Source of the DNA: Procambarus clarkii
Taxonomy: Eukaryota > Arthropoda > Malacostraca > Decapoda > Cambaridae
NCBI RefSeq assembly: GCF_040958095.1
Contig: NC_091188.1
Coordinates: forward strand, 2,425,962 to 2,489,961
Reading direction: 5' to 3'
DNA length: 64,000 nucleotides
Shown: positions 56,609-64,000 of the stretch, one piece after another
How the letters are laid out: each line of letters opens with the position of its first letter
Numbering within the stretch: position 1 is the stretch's first letter
Position numbers and translations under genes: made by a program
The notes under the pieces: model-generated
The model's input: the letters and a program-made list of their open reading frames with translations, nothing else
Told to the model about the DNA's origin: nothing
Databases searched by the model: none

Positions 56609-56610
56609 GT
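56545..56610. repeat. (GT)n microsatellite fused to LINE tail
   Basis: GT units with one GC run into GTACTCACCTAG. Confidence 0.95.
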
Positions 56611-56712
56611 GTACTCACCTAGTTGTACTCATCTAGTTGTGCTTGTGGGGGTTGAGCTTTAACTCTTTGGTCTCGCCTCTCAGCCGTCAATCAACAGGTG
56701 TACAGGTTCCTG
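56611..56712 (-). mobile_element. LINE tail G
   Basis: GTACTCACCTAGTTGTACTC, then GTGCTTGTGGGGGTTGAGCT and CAATCAACAGGTGTACAGG. The end unit is doubled. Confidence 0.85.
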
Positions 56713-56714
56713 AA

Positions 56715-56719
<5 letters not shown>

Positions 56720-56789
<70 letters not shown>
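56720..56789. repeat. (GT)n microsatellite
   Basis: GT tract on the other side of the same LINE tail. Confidence 0.95.
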
Positions 56790-56790
<1 letters not shown>

Positions 56791-56799
56791 TGGCTCGAC

Positions 56800-57265
56800 T
56801 GATGGTATTGTGTCATGGCCTCAAGCATCCTACCGTGTCATGAGTACGTGTCACGCCGTTCTAATTCTACGGCTCTCAAGTTGTGTCATGGCTACGGATG
56901 TCATGGCTAATGGTGCCATGGCAATAGGTGTTATGGCAACGGGTGTCAAGTTATCATTTTACATGCACTTGTGTCAAATCGTGCAGGTGTCATATGTCAT
57001 ACCTACATTTGTCACAGCGTGTCGTTGGGGCAAATATGTCATATGCAGACATATTTGCCATATTCATCATGTCGTGTGAGAAGGGACATGTCATATTGTG
57101 TCACGTGAGCATGTCATCGTGTCATGGGAACATATCATCTCGTGTCAAAGGAGCATGTCATGTCGTGTCATGGGAAGCATGTCATATCCTATCATAGGAG
57201 CATGTTATATGATGTCATGGCTGTCATACTGTTTCGTGCTTACATGTGTCATACCGTGTCTTTAG
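56800..57265 (+). repeat. Degenerate GTGTCATG-based array
   Basis: GTGTCATGG, GGAGCATGTCAT and CATGTCGTGTCA motifs recur irregularly over 450 bp. A perfect 12-bp hairpin (GGCAAATATGTC and its complement, 57029-57059) lies within. Confidence 0.75.
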
Positions 57266-57612
57266 TGACATGACATATAGAGCCTGAGAGGAGAGTCATC
57301 CGATCGTACAAACAGATCAATGTGTACAGTCTGTACATTATACAGTGCGTATGGCGTATAACATTCTCACATTACAACACACACATGTACGCACACGACT
57401 GCGTACACTAAACATGCAAACATGTTAACATAAGAACGTATCGAGGTGAAAGCACTTCTAAAACGAAACAAAACCTTCCCACCACACCAAAAAAAATATT
57501 TTACGTGCAAATGGGATTTTTGAAATAATGGTGTGGAAGTTGCTTGTATCTCAAGCCTCTTGTCTCACACACACACACCTGGAGCGGGAGACCAACCTGT
57601 CCCCTTACAAAA

Positions 57613-57792
57613 AACGTCGTATTTCGATCGTGTGTTACATAAGGCCCCCCAAAAATGGGCGTACTAGAAAACGGAAGCGGCTCGCAGTAGTGACGTACTG
57701 TCTCGTTTTCTGTTTTGGGTCCTCTGGTAGGTTAGGAGAGGACACTTTACATTGACCGTCTTCTTGACCTTGGGAAACCTTAGGAGGACGGG
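57613..57792 (+). repeat. Dispersed repeat A, copy 2
   Basis: Matches 18-195. Ends in CTTAGGAGGACGGG. Confidence 0.6.
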
Positions 57793-57913
57793 TTGGGGAG
57801 ACTTATTCTGGCCGACTCCACTGTCTTCACGTTTTCTTTTCTTTATGCTCTGCACAGTTTAAGGGGAGACTTGGCCAGGTTGTTGGCGACAGGGACAGCG
57901 AATCCAAGCAAAA

Positions 57914-57985
57914 CTACGGGCTCACCATAGCCCGTGCTACTTGGAACTCATTGTACCAAGTAGCGAATCTTAAACAACAACAATG
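57914..57985 (+). mobile_element. Hairpin-headed mini-retroposon, copy 3
   Basis: ACGGGCTCACCATAGCCCGT, GCTACTTGGAACTCATTG and GTAGCGAATCTTAAACAAC are followed by a short AAC tail. Confidence 0.75.
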
Positions 57986-57989
57986 AATC

Positions 57990-58324
57990 CAAGCGATGCC
58001 TCTTGGAGATGTCATTAGTCGTTTCAGACGCAGCTTAAATAGGGTATACCGCTTCTGGTGTAATTGTAGGGACACATAGCCTCGAGGAAGAAAATATTGG
58101 GCATTCAGAGACGACCTTTGGCAGATTCTCCCTGAATACTGATTAAGCGTTTACTTCTCTTACCACTCCTATTTTTTTATATTTATTAATGTGATTTATA
58201 TTTATTGTGATTTATATATGCGGATATCTTAGGGGGGGGGGGGTAGCGATTTTTTTTATATTCACGGAATTGAACACAATAGCATTATTATAAACGCTAA
58301 TTCTCTTATGAATATTTTTCACTG

Positions 58325-58325
<1 letters not shown>
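57990..58325. other. Unassigned sequence
   Basis: AT-leaning, with a GATTTATATTTATTGTG duplication near 58191-58220 and a G run at 58230-58241. Confidence 0.4.

Positions 58326-58418
<93 letters not shown>
58326..58418. repeat. (AT)n microsatellite
   Basis: About 46 AT units. Confidence 0.95.
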
Positions 58419-58421
<3 letters not shown>

Positions 58422-58899
58422 TTATCTATTTTTTTTAAGTACTGTACCTAGAAGCGTGTTCTAACTTAGATTCCGGGAAAGCAGTCGCTACCGGAATAAC
58501 CGTTCAGGTACAGGATATATAGCGTAATATAGAAGCACGGTGAATAAAATTGGATAAAGTGAAAATATAAGTATATCATATTTTGTAGCGCAGGCGCCAT
58601 CTATTGGCATTATTGTTCATCCACTACAAACTGTTAACAAGATTAGAATGTATAATCTCGTATATTATTGTCTGGAATATTATATATATTATAATCTCGA
58701 GATTATAACGTATAATCTCCACAAACATTATATTTTGCTGGTAAACAATATATCTATAACAGTTATTACGAATTATTAAAATTATCAGAAGGTTATTTTT
58801 GTATTTAATTACTGATGGATTGCGTTTTATAGAATTATGTCAATTTCCTTTAGATTCCTTTCTACAGGGCGTTGAAATTACCCAGTAAGTATCCGCTAG

Positions 58900-59062
58900 G
58901 AAAATGAATTGATAATTCCGAACGTTTCCGTGTTTCAACACATCTGGGAATACAACAATCTTTGTATTCAAGGAATACTGTATCAGGAATTCCTGTATTC
59001 TTTGATAATGTGTGGATACATCGAAACACGGAAACGGTCGGAATTTTCGTTTCATTTTCTTA
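58900..59062. repeat. Imperfect inverted repeat
   Basis: GAAAATGAATTGATAATTCC, then GTTTCCGTGTTTC, is inverted at about 59023-59060 with about 85% identity. An inner CAGGAATTCCTG palindrome lies near the centre. Confidence 0.65.
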
Positions 59063-59104
59063 GTGTATATTTAACCGAATCACGTGTTTTTATGTTATTT
59101 TTCT

Positions 59105-59204
<100 letters not shown>

Positions 59205-59880
59205 AATAATTAACTTATGGGTGATTGCATCATCACGCCGTGAAAATATTAAAGGATTGCTTCTTAAATGCGTTGAAATCACTGAGGATTTTTTTTTTTA
59301 AGGGGAAACTCAAACTCCCACAAATTGCCCTAAGTGTGCAGGCCTGAGATGTCTGCCTCAGTGGTGAAGCTTGTGGTAGCGGGAGTCTCTCATCCACTAC
59401 CATTACAGGGGAAAACTGGGCGATGGTGGACCAGACATCTGGTCCACTTTCGAAAGTTTAACTTCTTTGTGTTCTAACTGTTATTATTGAACGTTGTAGT
59501 AAAATGTATTATTATTATTGCTGTTTTGGCTCGGTTGGTGTCCTAGGGACCTGCGTCCCGGCGTAATCAGGGCTGCTTCGTGCCTTTTGTCTATTTTTTA
59601 TATTACTGAGGTAATCTTATTTTAAGTACATTAAAGACTTCGGTTATAATATTTGAAAACATTATAGTTTGGTATATATAATGGTATAATATATACCCGT
59701 ATAGATGGCACGCATATACCAGAAAGATAATATAATTATAATATAGTAAAGATAATATAGTAATATAATTACTATGTTATTTCTAACTTTCTATGACACT
59801 GTTGATGTTGATGTCTCGCAGCTGACAGGATGAAAACACTGAGAGGTGAAGTCCGCCGCTTCTCTCGGTGTGTATACACT
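59205..59880. other. Unassigned sequence
   Basis: AT-leaning, with no gene or known repeat. Confidence 0.4.
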
Positions 59881-59887
59881 GAAACTT

Positions 59888-59955
59888 TACTTATGTCCCC
59901 TCTCTTTACTTAAGTCCCCTCTCTTTACTTAAGTCCCCTCTCTTTACTTAAGTCT
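59888..59955 (+). repeat. 19-bp minisatellite, four copies
   Basis: TTACTTAAGTCCCCTCTCT repeats. Confidence 0.9.
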
Positions 59956-59999
59956 CACTTCTCTAACAAGTGCCCAAAACAAACGGCTAAGTCCAGCTC

Positions 60000-60244
60000 A
60001 TACTCCGGCACTCACAACTACAAGAACTGTATCGCCACCACCAAGAAAGCCGCGAAGTGTGGAGAACAGCACCCCGCCACCTCCTACCTCTGCACAAAAA
60101 AGGAAGGAGGAACTGAAGAAGATTAAAGATAACTCCACCACGCCGCCGACCACCCAGAGGCAAGTCGCCGCGACCTTAGACCTTGAACCTGACCAGTTCC
60201 CGAGCTTCCCTTCTATAAACCAGATGCAGACTACGACCTTATGA
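60000..60244 (+). pseudogene. Possible transposon-derived coding fragment
   Basis: One frame reads SVENSTPPPPTSAQKRKEEL, then KKIKDNSTTPPTTQRQVAAT and LEPDQFPSFPSINQMQ before a stop. Another frame holds CGEQHPATSYLC, which resembles a zinc-knuckle piece (CxxCGxxHxxxxxxC) of LINE ORF1 or gag-like proteins with one cysteine missing. The two signals lie in different frames, as in a decayed element. It could also be chance. Confidence 0.3.
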
Positions 60245-60489
60245 ACGACCCTTTTGGCACACCTTTTCCCCACCCTAGTGCCTTGTGCGGTGTGGTTGAT
60301 TCTGCCATCTATCCAAAAATTCTCGCCCTTGCTGGGTTGAGCCCCCTGGGGCTCTACTCTCTGCGACGCCGAAGCTTCTATACTCTCCAGACTATACTTT
60401 CCACTTTCCTACTCTCCAGACCCTATTCATCTACAAATCTACAGTATCAGCTCCAGATACTGGCGATGGCTTCAAACAGCCTCCACTTA

Positions 60490-60546
60490 CGGGCTATTCA
60501 TGTCCGTGCCTCCTCTGTGGTGGCTTAATCTTTATCAATCAATCTT
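60490..60546 (+). mobile_element. Hairpin mini-retroposon, AATC class, copy 2
   Basis: ACGGGCTATTCATGTCCGTG, CCTCCTCTGTGGTGGCTTAA and TCTTTATCAATCAATC. Confidence 0.7.
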
Positions 60547-60592
60547 AAGTCCTGTCACAGTAACAAGGTTATCGGGAATAACCAAACTCAAT

Positions 60593-60668
60593 TACGGGCT
60601 CACTATAGCCCGTGCTACTTGAACATTTCGTTCTGAGTAGCGAAATCTTAAACAACAACAAAAACTTA
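60593..60668 (+). mobile_element. Hairpin-headed mini-retroposon, AAC class, copy 4
   Basis: ACGGGCTCACTATAGCCCGT, GCTACTTGAACATTTCG and GTAGCGAAATCTTAAACAAC, with an AAC tail. It lies only 47 bp from the AATC-class copy. Confidence 0.75.
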
Positions 60669-60876
60669 AGTTCTGGACCACATGTTCAGGACTAAAATAA
60701 ACTTGTTGGACACTTAGTAAGCTGTTGTGGTGGCCTTAATAACCCTCAAGAGGTTGACGGACCTTAAGCTCAATACTAAACCATTTAAGTCCAAAGAAAA
60801 TATATTAGCAACTGAAACCATACTATACAAATATGAGAAAACCATTGGGTTTTAGAAGGACTGTTCTTATAAGAAT

Positions 60877-60960
60877 ATAAGAACAAAGGTAACTGTAGAA
60901 GGCCTATTGGCCCATACGAGGCAGCTCCTATCTATAACCACCCAATCCCACTCATATACT
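60877..60960 (+). repeat. Dispersed repeat F, copy 2
   Basis: AAAGGTAACTGTAGAAGGCC, TACGAGGCAGCTCCTATC and ATAACCACCCAATCCC. Confidence 0.7.
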
Positions 60961-60961
60961 T

Positions 60962-61320
60962 GTCCACACCGTAAGTTCCACAACGGAGTATAGTACTACC
61001 TTTCACAATATACTCTGATAACACTCCAATATCCTCAACAGTGTCTGGGAGCTCATAACAAAGCACAATAGTTCCTCGAAGACATAAATAATCATTAATT
61101 TATGACTTTTTGTTTTGAAGCAAATGTTGTAAATATGACTCAAAGTCTCGCCTAAGGGTGTCCGTGATAGTTGAATCCTGTTGATCATCATATCTTGAGA
61201 TGTTAAGGCTGTTGGATATCTTCTTAGTCATGATCTCTGGATTCCTAGCGGTCATGCTCACTCGATATCTATTAAACGTATGTTGAAACGTAGCAGACGT
61301 CGGTGCTAGACGTAGCAGAT
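60962..61320. other. Unassigned sequence
   Basis: No gene is seen. Confidence 0.4.
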
Positions 61321-61322
61321 TA

Positions 61323-61386
61323 AGGCAGTGTCTGGGATGCTCCCGGACGCTGGTTCGAATCCTCGTCACGGCCCTTGTGGATTTGT
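61323..61386 (+). mobile_element. tRNA-like unit, single copy
   Basis: AGGCAGTGTCTGGGATGCTC, then GGTTCGAATCCTCGTCACGG and CCCTTGTGGATTTG. This is the one-arm form of the palindrome at 4751-4859. Confidence 0.75.
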
Positions 61387-61389
61387 AGC

Positions 61390-61995
61390 AGACGTACTTT
61401 CGGAAAACCCCTGTAGACGCACCCTGGGAAAAAACAGTAAAAATTGTCTCTGGAAACTCCGTAGACGTAATTTTTGGAAACTCTGTTGACATATTCTCTG
61501 AACACCCTGTAGAGAGACTCTCTCCGGTATGACTCCCCGACCAAAAAGTTGAAGGATGCGCATCTGACAATTCAACTTTCTCCATTATGACTCAAGTTGT
61601 TCTGTTTGAGTTTTTCGACAATATTGTCTCTTACATTACCTCCCTTATTTTCCCGTGAACGCTTCCGCGTGCGGCTATTGTGTTTACGCAGTAGAAACTG
61701 CTTGTAGCTTAAAAGTTAGTCCTGTTGAGGGGGGGGGGGGGAAAGGTCGTCGAGGGTAGGGTCGTTGAGGGGGAAGATATGGGTGTCCCATTGTTGTGTT
61801 ATCTTATTTTCACTCCTTCCGGCCTGGGCGACCTTATTGCAATAATTTCTACCGTAGACATCAACTCTCTCGAGGGATATCAGTCCTCTCTTTAGATATC
61901 AGCCATTTCCAGTGTATTATAATCTAAAAATCTATAAAGTAATTAGTATTGTCTTCTGAACAATTATACAAAAAGTCCGTCATTCGTACTTTTGC
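61390..61995. other. Unassigned sequence
   Basis: A loose repeat with CTGTAGACGCA, TTGGAAACTC-like pieces lies at 61400-61520, and a G run at 61729-61740. Confidence 0.4.
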
Positions 61996-61999
61996 AGGC

Positions 62000-62083
62000 T
62001 GTTGTTGTTGTTGTTGCTGTTAGAGATTTAGCTACTCAGGACGAAGTGTCCATGTAGCACGGGCTATGGTGAGCCCGTAATTT
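62000..62083 (-). mobile_element. Hairpin-headed mini-retroposon, AAC class, inverted copy
   Basis: GTTGTTGTTGTTGTTGCTGT, then TAGAGATTTAGCTACTCAGG and GTAGCACGGGCTATGGTGAG. Confidence 0.8.
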
Positions 62084-62089
62084 TGCCTG

Positions 62090-62795
62090 GCAAGTCTCGA
62101 GCTTTGCATAAACCAAGAGTCCGGTATCATAACGAGAAACAAGATAATGTTGCACATTACTTCGTGATTATTGCAAGATAATGATCGTGCGAGTGACCCT
62201 GGCGCTCAGGAAACACAATCATGGTGCAGCAGAAATCTCTCAGTCGTCCGCAAAACGCGTTCCACTGCTATTTTCACAACCAAAAAAATAATATTACTTT
62301 TCTGTCGCGCTCTTGACGCACGGAGGATGATTCAAGAGGAAGACGAGAGTAATGTTTTAATGTGTTTTAATACTGTAACTCGCTGGGTTTGTCTCTCGTG
62401 GGTTTATATTTCCTTATCGTGAGAAAATTAACAGTCCAGAGGCTGAGGTTAATTAAAATTTAAAAATATATATTAGACAATTGAACTCTCCATTTATGAA
62501 CTGCGTGAGATCCTTATTATTACTAATTACAGCTTCCAGACAAGAGAAGCTTGGCCAGTTAACGGTAGGATCAGATGGGAGTCGAGCACTAGAGAGTGGA
62601 TGAGTCGTAAGATATTGAGTTAATAAGGTGTTAAAAACTTTCGCCAATATAGAAGCCAACTAACACTTGCTAGTTAATAACAAAGTTAGAGGGCGCGCGT
62701 GCTCAGTTGGTCCAGGCGGCTCCTTGCCGTCTTGAAGGCAAATCAACTCTTTATAATCCGATTTTTCGCGACACCCAAAATTTTAGATATTTATT
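62090..62795. other. Unassigned sequence
   Basis: AT-leaning, with no gene recognised. Confidence 0.4.
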
Positions 62796-62799
62796 TGTT

Positions 62800-63254
62800 G
62801 ATGATCAAACTACACATCAGAAAATGAAGAAAAGATGACGTTTCGGTCCGCCCTGGACCGTCCTGGACCGTCCCGGACCGTCCTGGACCATCCTGGACCA
62901 TCCCGGACCGTCCTGGACCATCCTGGACCATCCCGGACCGTCCTGGACCATCCTGGACCATCCCGGACCGTCCTGGACCATCCTGGACCATCCCGGACCG
63001 TCCCGGACCGTCCTGGACCATCCTGGACCGTCCTGGACCGTCCTGAACCATCCTGAACCATCCCGGTCCGTCCTGGACCGTCCCGGACCGTCCTGGACCA
63101 TCCTGGACCATCCCGGACCGTCCTGGACCGTCCTGGACCGTCCCGGACCGTCCTGGACCGTTCTGGACCGTCCAGGACCGTCCTGGACCATCCTGGACCG
63201 TCCTGGACCATTATCAAGTCGTGTAATAAATTCCTGATGTGTGATTTTGTCATC
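62800..63254 (-). mobile_element. Element C, diverged copy with 36-fold decamer amplification
   Basis: The outer 21 bases (GATGATCAAACTACACATCAG at the left; the inverted form at 63234-63254) form imperfect inverted ends. Next come the C core start (GATGACGTTTCGGTCCG) and the C core end (CCATTATCAAGTCG). Between them, the TCCTGGACC site of the core has become 36 in-register decamers (62851-63210), mainly TCCTGGACCG, TCCTGGACCA and TCCCGGACCG, often in a 30-bp order. Confidence 0.9.
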
Positions 63255-63259
63255 ATATC

Positions 63260-63800
63260 ATTAGCCACGATATCGTGAAATGTCGATTATTACTGATTAT
63301 TGCAAACACTGGCAATAAAAGGTATTAATATTTACTTATTATTGCAAGTGTGTTGAAGCCTCGAGAGAGCCACCACAAGCTGCCGACCATCCCTGACGTC
63401 AGCAAGAGTCCGCTGGGGAAAAATATAATCGTTGCGACATTGAGAAGAACAATGTCCTTCACAAGTAGCGCAACGATCCTTGATACCCGTCGTGTATCTC
63501 TAACGAATTATCGGGGGTCCTAAAATAGAGAACCCAATTAATGTCGGCAACCCAACGAAATATTGATTTGTGTTGTCATGATCGTTGGGTTCTCTAGTGA
63601 CCTCTGGGGGTCACTACGAGAAATCTCAGACAATGCGATCAGGTGGTGACCTCGGCAGGGTCGTGCACTCAGTGTTACAACACCTGGGGGTCAACAGCCC
63701 GTACGGTAATCACGTGGACGAACGCGTCTTCTAATTGGTCAGGGCCTCTTAGATAAGCAAGTTGATAGATGCTGTGCATGGGAATAGAAATTTATACATA
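63260..63800. other. Unassigned sequence
   Basis: Motifs around GGGGGTC and CACTACGAG recur at 63510-63690. No gene is seen. Confidence 0.4.
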
Positions 63801-63804
63801 GATG

Positions 63805-63903
63805 GACGAGGTATTTGTTGACCAGACCACACACTAGAAGTTGAAGGGACGACGACGTTTCGGTCCGTCCTGGACCATTCTCAAGTCGACGAGGTATTTG
63901 TTG
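63805..63903 (-). mobile_element. Element C, 67-bp monomer with 16-bp TSD
   Basis: GACGAGGTATTTGTTG occurs at 63805-63820 and 63888-63903. The 67-bp element between them is the plain core in minus orientation. This is the shortest complete form and helps define the element ends. Confidence 0.9.
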
Positions 63904-64000
63904 TTTAGCACCTTGGTCGTGTTTTATGTCAGCTCCCTCGCTTTTTTTCTGTCAGTTTCCCATCCCTGCTATCCTCTGTTCCAGCTGTCTTGCTTCATGT

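Overview
This 64-kb window looks like intergenic or intronic DNA from a large animal genome, most likely a decapod crustacean (inference). The reasons are very many long dinucleotide microsatellites, short TTAGG-type (arthropod telomere motif) runs, tRNA-derived SINEs, broken non-LTR retrotransposons and the lack of long open genes. No bacterial, organellar or viral gene is visible. By hand count, simple repeats and minisatellites (units of about 9-44 bp, roughly 30 different arrays) cover about 15% of the window.

Layout. 0-5 kb: a dispersed repeat, a full tRNA-headed SINE, a foldback element, a reverse-transcriptase (RT) pseudogene on the minus strand and a tRNA-like palindrome. 5-12 kb: several SINE and mini-retroposon copies, an inverted-dimer foldback element with a target-site duplication (TSD), and a perfect 83-bp inverted repeat between two AT tracts. 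12.9-13.3 kb: the one plausible host-gene exon, an acidic Ser/Thr-rich amino terminus on the minus strand. 14-24 kb: minisatellites, a LINE tail split by a small element with a 13-bp TSD, and a 350-bp GGCA-type array. 24-32 kb: LINE tails, a three-copy tandem array of the foldback element, and an RT pseudogene broken up by other repeats. 33-43 kb: LINE tails joined to microsatellites, a 393-bp MITE-like element, a SINE, and many minisatellites including a homogenised 30-bp array. 43-54 kb: SINE and LINE remnants, a 44-bp array next to a CpG-rich stretch, another CpG-rich block at 49.4-50.0 kb, and purine/pyrimidine tracts. 54-64 kb: AT-rich single-copy-looking DNA, mini-retroposons, and a foldback copy in which a decamer has been amplified 36 times.

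There is no operon-like gene set. The elements are linked as retrotransposon parasites: SINE family 1 shares its 3' tail with a LINE 3' end found here, and another LINE 3' end repeatedly abuts microsatellites at the same base. The most unusual material is (1) a small element family (called C here) present as monomer, inverted dimer, tandem array and internally amplified form, with TSDs at four loci, and (2) many short perfect inverted duplications with loops of 0-9 nt. Gene functions could not be assigned beyond RT fragments. Family letters and numbers are labels made up for this annotation.
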